A stretch of DNA of 64,000 nt from 13-2-20CM-66-19 sp963760225. GTDB lineage: Bacteria > Pseudomonadota > Gammaproteobacteria > Steroidobacterales > Steroidobacteraceae. The position numbers and the translations under genes were made by a program. The notes under the pieces were generated by a model, which ran no database searches, had not been told where the DNA came from, and was given only the letters and a program-made list of their open reading frames with translations. The stretch covers positions 2,108,001 to 2,172,000 of the forward strand of contig CAVXCD010000003.1 in assembly GCA_963760225.1 (NCBI GenBank). The letters run 5' to 3'. This document shows, piece after piece, positions 42,094-50,930 of this stretch (the stretch's first letter is position 1; every line of letters begins with the position of its first letter).

Positions 42094-44496
42094 TCAGAAG
42101 GAGCGCGTGTACTGCAGCGTCGTGGTGAGCGGCTGCAGCGTCGCCACCTGCGGGATCGGACTGCCCGCCTGATTTAACTGCGCGTAGCCGATGTAGCCGA
42201 TGTCGCCGAGGTTCGGCTTCGCGTTGAACAGATTGTGGAAGTTGAGCGAGATCTCGTGCGGGCCGTTGTCGACCCCGAAGCGCAGGTTCACGAGGCTGTA
42301 GCCCGGCCGGGTAGCCACCGCCCCGAAGCCGCCGACGATCAGTGACGTGCTGTTGCCCGTGTAGCTGTAGTCGGCCGTCACGAAGCCCTGCGTATCGGCC
42401 GTGAGCGAGCGGGTGTACACCGTGCCGGCGAAGGCGGTGAAAGCGGGCACGCCACTCACCCGCGCTCCCGGCTGCACCCCCGGGCCGCTGACCGCCACCA
42501 GCGCCAGGTTGCCCGGATCGGTGATATCCGAGTGCTCGTAGCCGAGGCCGAGGCGGAACTGCAGCTCGGTGGTGAGACGACCGTTCGCCTCGATCTCACC
42601 GCCGTAGATGCGCGCCTTCTCGCCGTTCACCTGCAGGTAGAAGCCGCAGGGCAGCGCCACCTGCTGCTGCAGGTTGCTCCACTCGATGTCGTAGGCGGCC
42701 ATCGAGATGAGCGCGTGCTGCGTCTGCATCTTGCTGCCGAGCTCGTAAGTCCACAGCGTGTCGGACTTGATGTGCGTGACATCCTCGACCGGGATATCGG
42801 ACGAGCAGCCAGGGAAGTTGGCCTGTGCACCACCCGCACGGAAGCCCTTCGACGCCGAGGCATACACCATGGTCGCCTCAGTCGCCTGCAGCTGCAGCGC
42901 GACCTTCGGATTGAAGCCTGACTGGCTGTTCGACTCCGGATCGCTCGGCGTGGAGCCGAAGTTCAACAGCCCATCCGCGGTGTAATCGGTGGTCTGAGTG
43001 AGCCAGTACTGCCGCCCGCCGAGGGTGAGCGTCCATTTATCCAGGAACTTGTAGTACACCTCACCAAAGATCGACTTGTCCTCTTCGGTACCGGGGTTGG
43101 TCTGCGTCCAGATCAGCCCGGGCGGGCAGGCCGGCCCACACAGGCTCGCCGCCGGCGGGCCGCCCGGACCGATGGTGGCGGTGTCGAGCCCACTCGCGTA
43201 GGTGTCGGGAATGGTGAAGCGCGTGTGGGTGTTCGAGTAATACAGGCCGAAGGTGCCGCTGATGTTGTGAATGGGATCGAACGAGAACCGCGCCTCGCTC
43301 GAGGACTGGTCGTGGAATCGGTCGCCAACCCACAGGAACGGTTGGGCTTGAAGCCCGGCGACGCAGTAGTAGCTCGGCGGGCACGGTGAGCTGGTCAGCA
43401 CCTGGTAGGTGCCGTAGCTGGAATCCTCCACGTCCTGGGTGTGGCGATAGAAGTAGCTGTTGGCCCAGACGACCGACCAGCCGGTCCCCGAGTACTTGAA
43501 ATCCAGGGTCGGCATGGTCCAGCTGTCGGTCGCGTAGGGCTGCACGTCGAACGCGCGTGCGTCGATGTAGCTCGAGATATCGAAGTTCGGCAGCGGCGCG
43601 AACGCGGTCGGGAAACCGTGGTACTTCGTGTCCTGCAGCATGACGCGCAGACGGATGTCAAGGTTGTCGTTCGCGCGTAGCAGCAGCGAGACCGAGCCGC
43701 CCGCCGAGCTGTTCGCGCCCTGATCGGCGGAGCTCGAGCGCGGCACCGATAGAAACGGGTCTGCGGTGCCGGGGCTGGTGGGATCGGTAGGATAGGTGCG
43801 GGTGATCCAGCCGGCGTCATGATTGGCGAAGCCCGTCACGCGCAGCGCCGCGGTCCCGGGTACCACCACCATGTTGGCGATGAAGCTGCCGCCGCCATCG
43901 ACGCTGCCCCCGCCCGAGGTCGCGCCGGCATCGACCGAGAAGCCGGCGCCCGAGGCATTGAGGTCGGGCTGGCGGGTGATGAGACGCACGTTGCCACCGA
44001 GCGAGCTCTCGCCGAACAGCGTGCCCTGCGGACCCTTCAGCACCTCGATGCTGGCCAGATCGAGCACTCGCGGATCGACCGAGCCCGGGACCGGAGTGTC
44101 GTCGATGTAGAAGCCGGTCGCGCCCGCCGTGCCGAACAGGTTCTGCCCGGTGATGCCGCGGATGGCGATGGTGCGGGCATCGGCCCAGCCGGTCGGACCC
44201 TGCCCGTAGGTGAAAGAGAGATCCGGGGTCTTGCTCGCGTAGTCGGCGAACGACTGGACGTTGTAGTCCTTGAGCGTTTCGGCGGTGAAGGCGGTGATGC
44301 TGGTCGGCACCTCGGCGAGGGACTCCGCGCGCTTGCGGGCGGTGACCGTGACGGTCTCCACCTCCGCGCCGGTGCTGGTGGCGGCGGTGTCGGTCTGCTG
44401 CTGTGCCAGCGCGGGAGGCGAGCCGCCGCTCAGGTCGGTGACCAGCAGCAGCAGCGCCGCGTAGCGTAGGCCGGTTGAGAATACGATCGACTTCAT
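42094..44496 (-). CDS. TonB-dependent outer-membrane receptor
   Basis: 800-residue receptor. ATG 44496 has GGGGAG nine bases upstream; the longer open frame upstream has no signal sequence. Signal peptide LLLLVTDLSGGSPPALAQ; TonB-box/plug region VETVTVTARKRAESLAEVPT; LASIEVLKGPQGTLFGESSLGG in the plug; C-terminal LQYTRSF ending in Phe. It transports an unknown ligand. It is transcribed after an alpha/beta hydrolase (43-bp gap), and the two may share the AT-rich operator upstream of the hydrolase, linking uptake to hydrolysis of the same compound. Confidence 0.93.
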   Translation of the reverse strand: MKSIVFSTGLRYAALLLLVTDLSGGSPPALAQQQTDTAATSTGAEVETVTVTARKRAESLAEVPTSITAFTAETLKDYNVQSFADYASKTPDLSFTYGQGPTGWADARTIAIRGITGQNLFGTAGATGFYIDDTPVPGSVDPRVLDLASIEVLKGPQGTLFGESSLGGNVRLITRQPDLNASGAGFSVDAGATSGGGSVDGGGSFIANMVVVPGTAALRVTGFANHDAGWITRTYPTDPTSPGTADPFLSVPRSSSADQGANSSAGGSVSLLLRANDNLDIRLRVMLQDTKYHGFPTAFAPLPNFDISSYIDARAFDVQPYATDSWTMPTLDFKYSGTGWSVVWANSYFYRHTQDVEDSSYGTYQVLTSSPCPPSYYCVAGLQAQPFLWVGDRFHDQSSSEARFSFDPIHNISGTFGLYYSNTHTRFTIPDTYASGLDTATIGPGGPPAASLCGPACPPGLIWTQTNPGTEEDKSIFGEVYYKFLDKWTLTLGGRQYWLTQTTDYTADGLLNFGSTPSDPESNSQSGFNPKVALQLQATEATMVYASASKGFRAGGAQANFPGCSSDIPVEDVTHIKSDTLWTYELGSKMQTQHALISMAAYDIEWSNLQQQVALPCGFYLQVNGEKARIYGGEIEANGRLTTELQFRLGLGYEHSDITDPGNLALVAVSGPGVQPGARVSGVPAFTAFAGTVYTRSLTADTQGFVTADYSYTGNSTSLIVGGFGAVATRPGYSLVNLRFGVDNGPHEISLNFHNLFNAKPNLGDIGYIGYAQLNQAGSPIPQVATLQPLTTTLQYTRSF

Positions 44497-44539
44497 GTTT
44501 GGAATCTCCCCGAAGTTGGTTCGTCGTGGGTCGAAATCG

Positions 44540-45511
44540 CTAGGATCTGGCCGCAGCTCGCGGCGCCGCGCTGAGAAACGCATCGATGACATCGGCACAG
44601 GCCTGCGGCTGCTCCCAGAACGGGTTGTGGCCGAGGCCCGGGAAAACCTTGACCTGCGCGTGCGGCAGTGCGCGGCGCAGGCTCGCCCGGCCCGCTTGCG
44701 GAATGATCGGATCGGCGGCACCCCAGATCAGCAGCGTCGGCGCCTTGAGCAGCGGCAGCGTCTGCTGCAGGTCAGCGCCGCTACGGCCCTGGTCGAGCAC
44801 CGCCAGCCACACGCGCAGCGGGATCGCGGCCGCATCGCGGCGCTGGCGGCGGATGAAGTCCGCATCGACCGGTGTCGGCGAAGACCACCACTCGATCATG
44901 AAGGGCGAGTCAGGATCGATCGGCTCGTGCAGCTGGCGGATCTGGGTCTCGTAGGGCGGCGGCGGGCTGCTCGGCCAGAGGCCGCCGCTCGAGGAAATCA
45001 GCACCACCCGCCGCGTACGCTCGGGCCAGTACTCCGCGAACGTCTGGGCGACGAAGCTGCCCATCGAGTGGCCGACGATGTCGGCGCGCGGCACCTTAAG
45101 CTCATCGAGCAGCAGCTTGAGGTCGTAGGCGAAATCCAGTCGCGTATAACAGCACTCGGGCTTGCCGGAGCGGCCGTGCCCGCGCAGGTCCACCAGGATC
45201 AGCCGCCAGCCCCGTGGCAGATACGGCACGAGCGGCACCCAGTCGCGCGCGTTGTCGGTGTAGCCGTGGATCAGCACCACCGGTGCCCCGCCCGGGTCGC
45301 CGAGCAGCACGTAGGCCAGGCTCTCGCCGTCGGGTAGCGCGGCGGTCTTCTTCAGCGCATCGAAAGCATCGAGATCGATCTTCGCCGGGGTGGGAGCGGG
45401 AGCCGCGGCGGCCGCGCGGCACAGGAAAGCGAGCAGGAGCACACAGCAGCAGGCCCAGTGCCAGGCCTGGCGGGGAGTCGGGACGAGGTTCGCATCGCGC
45501 CTGCGGAACAC
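44540..45511 (-). CDS. Exported alpha/beta hydrolase
   Basis: 323-residue alpha/beta-fold hydrolase. GTG 45511 with AAGG ten bases before it. N-terminal hydrophobic stretch (ACCCVLLLAFLCRAAAAAPA) looks like a signal peptide, so it acts in the periplasm. VVLIHGYTDNARDW is the oxyanion strand, VGHSMGSFVAQTF holds the nucleophile Ser, WGAADPIIP the Asp and PGLGHNPFWEQ the catalytic His. It could hydrolyse esters or lactones; substrate unknown. It precedes the TonB receptor and is preceded by an AT-rich operator-like site. Confidence 0.87.
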   Translation of the reverse strand: MFRRRDANLVPTPRQAWHWACCCVLLLAFLCRAAAAAPAPTPAKIDLDAFDALKKTAALPDGESLAYVLLGDPGGAPVVLIHGYTDNARDWVPLVPYLPRGWRLILVDLRGHGRSGKPECCYTRLDFAYDLKLLLDELKVPRADIVGHSMGSFVAQTFAEYWPERTRRVVLISSSGGLWPSSPPPPYETQIRQLHEPIDPDSPFMIEWWSSPTPVDADFIRRQRRDAAAIPLRVWLAVLDQGRSGADLQQTLPLLKAPTLLIWGAADPIIPQAGRASLRRALPHAQVKVFPGLGHNPFWEQPQACADVIDAFLSAAPRAAARS

Positions 45512-45528
45512 GCGTCAGATACCCTTAG

Positions 45529-45549
45529 ATATTATGGTCTCGATAATAT
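45529..45549. promoter_or_regulatory. Perfect inverted repeat upstream of the hydrolase/TonB operon
   Basis: ATATTAT (45529-45535) and ATAATAT (45543-45549) are perfect 7-bp arms around GGTCTCG. It is 17 bp before the hydrolase start codon. Its right arm also occurs at 39887-39893 before the permease/tetR genes, so both may bind the same TetR regulator. Confidence 0.6.
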
Positions 45550-45601
45550 ATAGACGGTACAGCGGCTGCAACAGCGAAAGCCGCCGGCCGCCAGGGGAGA
45601 G

Positions 45602-46273
45602 TCAGCTGCTGATGGCCGGCTTGCCCTTGCGACTGACGCCTGCCGGGAGGGTGTCGGCCGCGCACATCGCCGCATCGGCGAAGTCCTGCGGCCGGGCGAG
45701 GAAGTCGAGGGCCATGTCGCTCGCGTCATGCCCCCAGAACAGCTCCTCGCCGATGACGAAGGTCGGCACGCCGAACACCCCGCGCGTCGCGGCCCACTCG
45801 GTGTTCTCGCGCAGGCGCTGCTTGATCGCGGGGTCGGCGAGCGCCGCCTGCGGATCCTCGACGCCGAGCTCGCGGGCGAGCACGGCAATCACGGCGGGGT
45901 CGCTGACATCGCGGCCGTCGCGGAACACGGCATCGAGCACCGTGCCCGCGGCGCGCAGCGTGCTGCCGGCGGCGATCACCAGCCGCAGCGCCGCGAGCGG
46001 ATTGAAGGGATGCAGCGGCGGCATGTGCAGCGGCAGGCCGAGGCGGCGCGCGCGCCACAGCACGAAGCGGTAAGTGAAGCGCCGCTTGGAGGGAATTTCC
46101 GCCGGCCCCAGCTGCCCGAACCGATCGAGCAGCGCCGCCAGTAGCACCGGCACCAGCTCGAGGTGAACGCCGGCGGGCAGCTGCGCGAGGCGCGGGAATG
46201 CCAGGTAGGCAAACGGCGAGATGACGTCGAAGACCCAGGAAACCCTGCGATCTGCGACTGGCGGGCTGGTCAT
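45602..46273 (-). CDS. DsbA-family isomerase (2-hydroxychromene-2-carboxylate isomerase-like)
   Basis: 223-residue protein of the thioredoxin-fold GST-kappa/HCCA isomerase family. The N-terminal WVFDVISPFAYLAFPRL places Ser where family members have the catalytic Ser; TRGVFGVPTFVIGEELFWGHD is the conserved cis-Pro loop. No signal peptide, so cytoplasmic and glutathione-dependent by analogy. Family members isomerise hydroxychromene carboxylates in naphthalene-type catabolism; here it may serve another ring or unsaturated acid. It is downstream of the MDR, SDR and VOC genes on the same strand. Confidence 0.87.
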   Translation of the reverse strand: MTSPPVADRRVSWVFDVISPFAYLAFPRLAQLPAGVHLELVPVLLAALLDRFGQLGPAEIPSKRRFTYRFVLWRARRLGLPLHMPPLHPFNPLAALRLVIAAGSTLRAAGTVLDAVFRDGRDVSDPAVIAVLARELGVEDPQAALADPAIKQRLRENTEWAATRGVFGVPTFVIGEELFWGHDASDMALDFLARPQDFADAAMCAADTLPAGVSRKGKPAISS

Positions 46274-46288
46274 GAGGTCAGGCTTCGT

Positions 46289-47317
46289 TCACTCGGGCGC
46301 CACGCGCACCACCAGCTTGCCGAAGTTCTCGCCCCTGAGCAGTCCCATGAGTCCCCGCGGCGCGTTCTCCAGGCCCTCGATGAGCTCCTCGCGGTATTTG
46401 ACTCTTCCGGCGCGCAGCCACGCGCTCATGTCCTGGCGAAACGCCGGCAGCCGGTCGTAGTGATCGAACACGATGAATCCCTGCACCTTGATGCGCCAGC
46501 GCAGCACCGCGGACAGCAGCTGCGGGGTGCGGTCGGGGCCGGGCGGGAGCTTGTCGAGGTTGTACCAGCCGATCAGCCCGCACAGCGGTATGCGCGCCCT
46601 CACATTGAGCAGCGGCACGACCGCGGTGAGCACCTCGGCGCCGACGTTCTCGAAGTACACGTCGATGCCGCGCGGACACGCCGCGGCGAGCCGCGCCGCG
46701 AGCTCGGGCGCGCGGTGATCGAGGCACGCATCGAAGCCGAGGCTCTCGGTCGCGTAGCGGCATTTGTCGCCTCCACCGGCGATACCGACGACCCGACACT
46801 CGCGGATCTTGGCGATCTGGCCGACGACCGAGCCGACCGCGCCGGTCGCAGCGGCGACCACCACGGTCTCGCCGGCGCGCGGCTGGCCGATGTCGAGCAG
46901 ACCCACGTAGGCCGTCAGCCCCGGCATGCCGAGCACGCCGAGCGCCCAGGAGGGCGGCGCCAGCGCGGCATCGAGTTTAAGCAGGTCGCGCCCATCGGAC
47001 AGCGCGTAGTCCTGCCAGCCGGCATTGGCCAGCACCAGGTCGCCGCGCGCGAAATCCGCTACGCCGGACGCCTCGACCACACTCACCGTCTGCCCGGTCA
47101 TCGGCGCACCGAGCTCCACGGGAGGCACGTACGAGCGCCCCTCGTTCATGCGGCCGCGCATGTAGGGATCGAGCGACAGCAGGCGCGTGCGCAGCAGCAC
47201 CTGCCCGGGCCCGGCCACGGGGACGGGCAGCGTCTCGAGGCGAAAATCGGCGGCCACCGGCGCCCCCTGCGGACGCCGCGCGAGCACGATGCGCCGGTTG
47301 ACCGCGGCCGCACTCAT
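46289..47317 (-). CDS. MDR-superfamily NADP-dependent oxidoreductase (CurA/leukotriene B4 dehydrogenase type)
   Basis: 342-residue zinc-free medium-chain reductase that usually reduces the double bond of an alpha,beta-unsaturated ketone. Typical sequence: LLSLDPYMRGRMN, VLGMPGLTAYVGLLDIG, VVVAAATGAVGSVVGQIAKI (Rossmann), GIDVYFENVGAEVL, and LCGLIGWYN. Start ATG 47317 overlaps the SDR stop by four bases. It works with the neighbouring SDR, isomerase and VOC protein in an unknown pathway. Confidence 0.9.
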   Translation of the reverse strand: MSAAAVNRRIVLARRPQGAPVAADFRLETLPVPVAGPGQVLLRTRLLSLDPYMRGRMNEGRSYVPPVELGAPMTGQTVSVVEASGVADFARGDLVLANAGWQDYALSDGRDLLKLDAALAPPSWALGVLGMPGLTAYVGLLDIGQPRAGETVVVAAATGAVGSVVGQIAKIRECRVVGIAGGGDKCRYATESLGFDACLDHRAPELAARLAAACPRGIDVYFENVGAEVLTAVVPLLNVRARIPLCGLIGWYNLDKLPPGPDRTPQLLSAVLRWRIKVQGFIVFDHYDRLPAFRQDMSAWLRAGRVKYREELIEGLENAPRGLMGLLRGENFGKLVVRVAPE

Positions 47318-48180
47318 CGCAGGAACTCGACCTGCACCCCGGGCGGTGCCGGCACGCTGGCATCGATGAACAGGTCCCCGAGCGGCACCGTCCCCGGCTC
47401 GACGCTGTAGGGCGCAAAGTCGCGCACGCCCGCCTCGTAAAGCACGCTGTCGTCGATGAAGAACTGCCCGGTGCACTCGCGCGCCGCGCGGTGGAGGATC
47501 AGGTACGCCGCGTCTGCCACGATCTGCGGCTTGCGGCAGCGGCGCAGCATCTGCGCACCGCCGAGCGCGAACTCCACGGCGGCCGTGGCGATGGTGGTGC
47601 GCGGCCACAGCGCATTGCAGCCGATGCCCTGCTCGCGGTACTCCGCGGCGAGCCCGAGCATGCACAGCGACATGCCGTACTTCGACAGCGAATACGCGAG
47701 GTGGCCCGCGAACCACTTCCGCTGCAGGTCGAGCGGCGGCGACAGCGTCAGGATGTGTGGGTTGGGCGCCTGCTTCAGATACGGCAGGCAGGCGCGCGAG
47801 GTGACGAAGGTGCCACGCGTGTTGATGTCCTGCATGAGATCGTAGCGGCGCATGTCGATCTCGACGGTCGACGCCAGATTGATCGCCGAGGCGTTGTTGA
47901 TGCAGATGTCGATGCCGCCGAAGGTTTGCGCGCAGCGGCTCACCGCCGCCGTCACGCTCGCCTCCTCGCGCACGTCCACCACCAGCGGCAGTGCCCGGCC
48001 GCCGGCCTGCTCGATCTCGCGCGCGGCGGTGTAGATGGTGCCGGCGAGCTTCGGGTGCGGCTCGGCGGTCTTGGCGGCGATCGCGACGTTGGCGCCGTCA
48101 GCGGCCGCCCGCAGCGCGATCGCCAGGCCGATCCCGCGGCTCGCGCCGGTGATGAAGAGCGTCTTACCCGATAGACTCAC
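47314..48180 (-). CDS. Short-chain dehydrogenase/reductase (HSDL2-like)
   Basis: 288-residue SDR. GTG 48180 start. Coenzyme motif FITGASRGIGLAIALRA; DICINNASAINL for the NNAG-equivalent; HILTLSPPLDL with Ser and, later, HLAYSLSKYGMSLCML giving the YxxxK catalytic pair. This version (SPPL with YSLSKYGMSL) is characteristic of HSDL2/DHRS-like SDRs whose substrates are unsure, possibly acyl or steroid alcohols. Overlaps the MDR gene by four bases, so the two are coupled. Confidence 0.9.
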   Translation of the reverse strand: MSLSGKTLFITGASRGIGLAIALRAAADGANVAIAAKTAEPHPKLAGTIYTAAREIEQAGGRALPLVVDVREEASVTAAVSRCAQTFGGIDICINNASAINLASTVEIDMRRYDLMQDINTRGTFVTSRACLPYLKQAPNPHILTLSPPLDLQRKWFAGHLAYSLSKYGMSLCMLGLAAEYREQGIGCNALWPRTTIATAAVEFALGGAQMLRRCRKPQIVADAAYLILHRAARECTGQFFIDDSVLYEAGVRDFAPYSVEPGTVPLGDLFIDASVPAPPGVQVEFLR

Positions 48181-48193
48181 GGTGGTGTTTCGT

Positions 48194-48619
48194 TTACCGC
48201 GGCGCGAGCCCGCAGTCTACCGCCGCCTTGAGCTCGATGCGGTTGCCCTCGGGGTCCGCGACGAAGAACGAGCGGCCCTCGCCCTGCGCGCCGTAGCGCG
48301 AACCCGGAGCCTGCGCGGCCACGCCGCGCGCGCGGAGCCAGGCGATCAGCTGCGGCTCCTCGAAGGGTGCAAGGGTGAGACAGAAGTGCTCGACGTTGCG
48401 GCCCGGCCCCGGCGGCTCGGGGCCGCCGAGCGGCCCGTCGATCCTCACCAGATCGATGAGGCTGCGGCCGGCGCGCAGTTGCGTGAGGCCGAGCTCGGGC
48501 TGTTCGCGCTCGAGCGCACAGCCGAGTACGTCGCGGTAGAAGGCGAGCATCGACGGCAGCCGCTGCACCCGCAGCACGATGTGGTCGATGCCCTGCACGC
48601 TGAACGGATGATGCGACAC
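48194..48619 (-). CDS. VOC-family protein (glyoxalase/bleomycin-resistance fold)
   Basis: 141-residue VOC protein. GTG 48619 has GGGAG eight bases before it; the open frame upstream belongs to another gene. IDHIVLRVQRLPSMLAFYRDVLG begins the fold, VEHFCLTLAP gives a second metal ligand, and FFVADPEGNRIELKAA the C-terminal Glu. Members include extradiol dioxygenase-like, isomerase, lyase and glyoxalase activities. Operon leader for SDR, MDR and DsbA-family genes. Substrate unknown. Confidence 0.86.
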   Translation of the reverse strand: MSHHPFSVQGIDHIVLRVQRLPSMLAFYRDVLGCALEREQPELGLTQLRAGRSLIDLVRIDGPLGGPEPPGPGRNVEHFCLTLAPFEEPQLIAWLRARGVAAQAPGSRYGAQGEGRSFFVADPEGNRIELKAAVDCGLAPR

Positions 48620-48645
48620 CGCCGCGACTCCCTGACCGGTACGAC

Positions 48646-49380
48646 CTAGGATCCGCAGGCCTTGCCGTGGTCCGGCCGCGCACCTGCCGCCTTGGCGGCA
48701 GCTTCCGTCATGTACTGACCCTCCTTGGTCTTGCCGTACCAGCGGTCGCTCGGACAGTGGTAGACCTTGCTGGCGGTATTGACCCACACCTGTCCCGGCC
48801 CGCCGCCCGGCGCCGCCTGAGCCGCAGGCTTCGCGGCCGTGGTCGCGGCCGGCGATGCGGCGGCCGCGGCACTCTTCGGCGCCGGGGCCGCCGGCGCGGC
48901 CGGTGCGGACGCTGCGGGCGCGCTTGCCGCAGAGGCGGGCGCGGCCGACGTCGCGCCGCCCGCCGCGGTGCTGCCTGCGGAGGCCGACTTCTTCACTCCG
49001 CCGTGACCGCTGCAGGCGCCACGACCACTGTGGGTGCTGGTCGTGCCGTCGTTGCACATCACGCTCGCCGCGCTGCTGGCCGATGCCGGCGCGCCGGACG
49101 TCGCCGTGCCGCCGCTGCTCGCCGAGGGGGCTGCCGCCGGCGCACTGCTGGAGGTGGCGCCCCCCGCGGCCGTGCCGGCCGCCGCGGTGGCGCTCTTGTC
49201 GATGCCCCCGTGACCGCTGCAGGCGCCGCGACCGCCGTGCGGCGAGGTGGTGCCGTCCTTGCAGATGACCGCGGTGGCTGCGGCCGTGCTGTCGGCCTGC
49301 GCCAGCGCCGGTGCCGGCACCCCGATCAGCGCGCCCAGCAGCACGCCACCCATGAGACCTTTAAGACGCGCGAGTTTCAT
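48646..49380 (-). CDS. Exported DUF3761-repeat protein
   Basis: 244-residue protein with signal peptide LLGALIGVPAPALAQ. Two copies of a DUF3761-like unit: VICKDGTTSPHGGRGACSGH (about residues 38-57) and VMCNDGTTSTHSGRGACSGH (about 108-127). Each has paired Cys and a Ser-Gly-His motif. Long Ala/Ser-rich linkers separate them and a C-terminal KVYHCPSDRWYGKTKEGQYM region. DUF3761 has no known function; the protein is exported. No close operon partner; the gap to VOC is 26 bp in the same direction. Confidence 0.8.
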   Translation of the reverse strand: MKLARLKGLMGGVLLGALIGVPAPALAQADSTAAATAVICKDGTTSPHGGRGACSGHGGIDKSATAAAGTAAGGATSSSAPAAAPSASSGGTATSGAPASASSAASVMCNDGTTSTHSGRGACSGHGGVKKSASAGSTAAGGATSAAPASAASAPAASAPAAPAAPAPKSAAAAASPAATTAAKPAAQAAPGGGPGQVWVNTASKVYHCPSDRWYGKTKEGQYMTEAAAKAAGARPDHGKACGS

Positions 49381-49502
49381 ATGCGACCTCGTCGAGGTTA
49401 CGAATTGTTGCGCGCAGCGAGAATAGCGCAACCGCAAGGCGGCGCGCAGATGGCGTAGTACCCTTAGGTTCCATGATCTGCAACGCAAGGAGTCGGGCAT
49501 CG

Positions 49503-50540
49503 ATGAGTAAGCGTTCCGCTGCCGCGCTGTACGGGCTGCTCGCCATCGCCGCACTCGCATCACCGGCCCGGGCGGAGTGGATGCAGCGCACCGAGGCGAT
49601 CATGGGCACGCGCTGCTACGTGGAGCTATGGGCGGAGGATCCGGTCAAGGGGAACGAGGCGATCGATGCGGTCATGGCCGAGTTCCGCCGCATCGACGAT
49701 CTCATGAGCCATTACAAGCCCGAGAGCCAGCTGTCGCAGATCAACGCGCACGCCAACGACGAGCCGGTGCAGGTCGACAAGGAGCTGTTCGATCTCATCA
49801 AGCTGTCGACCCACTACTCGCAGATCACCGAAGGGGCCTTCGACATCACCTACGCGAGCGTCGGCTATCTCTACGACTACCGGCGGCACATCCACCCGAC
49901 CGAGGAGCAGATCCGCCAGGCGCTGCCGGCCGTCAACTGGCGCAACATGCAGTTCGACGAGACGCACCATACCGTGCGCTTCGAGCACCCGGGGATGCGC
50001 ATCGACCTCGGCGGGATCGGCAAGGGCTACGCGGTCGACCGCGGCACGGAGATCCTCCAGGCACGCGGCATCCGCCACGCGCTGGTCACCGCCGGCGGCG
50101 ACAGCCGCATCATCGGCGATCGCCTCGGCCGGCCGTGGCTGGTGGCGATCCGCCACCCCGATGATCCGAGCAAGGTGGTCACGCGCATTCCGTTGTCGGA
50201 CAGCGCCGTGTCGACCTCCGGAGACTACGAGCGCTACTTCGACGAGGACGGGGTGCGTTACCACCACATCATCGATCCGCACACCGGCCACTCGGCCAGC
50301 CGGGTGCGCAGCGCCACCGTCATGGCGCCGACGGCGACGCAGACCGACGGTATGTCCAAGACCGCCTTCGTGCTCGGGGCGGACAAGGCGCTCGAGATCA
50401 TCAACCGCATGCCCGAATACGATGCGGTGTTCGTGCTGCCCGACGGGCGCATGATGTGGTCGGACGGGCTGCGCCCGCCAGCGGCGCGCCCCGGGGGCGC
50501 GCCGGCGTCTACTGCGGCGAGCCCCCGTGTGCCGCCTTGA
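49503..50540 (+). CDS. apbE: FAD:protein FMN transferase
   Basis: 345-residue ApbE-family flavin transferase that attaches FMN from FAD to Thr/Ser of target proteins in the periplasm. ATG 49503 with AGGAG ten bases upstream; ATG 49473 is an alternative. Signal peptide LLAIAALASPARA. Signature residues: TEAIMGTRCYVELWA, FDITYASVGYLYDY, RIDLGGIGKGYAVDRG, ALVTAGGDSRIIG, HHIIDPHTGHSAS and TDGMSKTAFVLG, including Mg-binding Asp. Targets such as Nqr or Rnf subunits or FMN-binding domain proteins are not in the window. The 3-prime end overlaps the convergent DUF2934 gene by 32 bp. Confidence 0.92.
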   Translation: MSKRSAAALYGLLAIAALASPARAEWMQRTEAIMGTRCYVELWAEDPVKGNEAIDAVMAEFRRIDDLMSHYKPESQLSQINAHANDEPVQVDKELFDLIKLSTHYSQITEGAFDITYASVGYLYDYRRHIHPTEEQIRQALPAVNWRNMQFDETHHTVRFEHPGMRIDLGGIGKGYAVDRGTEILQARGIRHALVTAGGDSRIIGDRLGRPWLVAIRHPDDPSKVVTRIPLSDSAVSTSGDYERYFDEDGVRYHHIIDPHTGHSASRVRSATVMAPTATQTDGMSKTAFVLGADKALEIINRMPEYDAVFVLPDGRMMWSDGLRPPAARPGGAPASTAASPRVPP

Positions 50541-50790
50541 GCAGCGCGTCGACCTCGAGCTCCGCGGCCAGCCAGTCCTCGGTCTCATGACCGGGGGCAA
50601 AGCCGCGGCGCTCGGCGCGCAGGTAAGCGCTCTGGGCGATCAGCGCGCGGCGCGCCTCACGCGTCACGGCGGTGCGCGGTGCTGCGGGTACTGCGGGAAC
50701 GCTGCGGGTTGGCGGGCGGCCGGGCGCGGCGGTTTGCGCGCGCCCGGGATCGGCACGCTTGGGGATATCAGGCGGACGACGATTGGCCAT
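50509..50790 (-). CDS. DUF2934 small protein
   Basis: 93-residue protein beginning at ATG 50790 with a perfect AGGAGG. C-terminal DUF2934 motif: REARRALIAQSAYLRAERRG followed by FAPGHETEDWLAAELEVDAL. The basic Pro-rich N-terminus (PPDIPKRADPGR) is unstructured. Function unknown; such proteins are common in environmental proteobacteria. Overlaps the apbE 3-prime end. Confidence 0.82.
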   Translation of the reverse strand: MANRRPPDIPKRADPGRAQTAAPGRPPTRSVPAVPAAPRTAVTREARRALIAQSAYLRAERRGFAPGHETEDWLAAELEVDALLKAAHGGSPQ

Positions 50791-50875
50791 AGGCTCCTCC
50801 TTGGGCTGCTGCCGCGCACTGTGCGCGCCTGCGCGGCAGGCGCGCAAGCGCAGCTGAAGAAAATTCACCGCGCGA

Positions 50876-50907
50876 AAATGCCACGGCGGCGCGCGCCGCG
50901 CGCCGCC
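50876..50907 (-). terminator. Rho-independent-like terminator of the galU transcript
   Basis: Arms GGCGGCGCG (50885-50893) and CGCGCCGCC (50899-50907) form a 9-bp stem; reading on the minus strand a CATTTTCG stretch follows. It is just downstream of the galU stop at 50931. Confidence 0.6.
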
Positions 50908-50930
50908 AGCGCCAGCGTGCGGGGCTTGGC

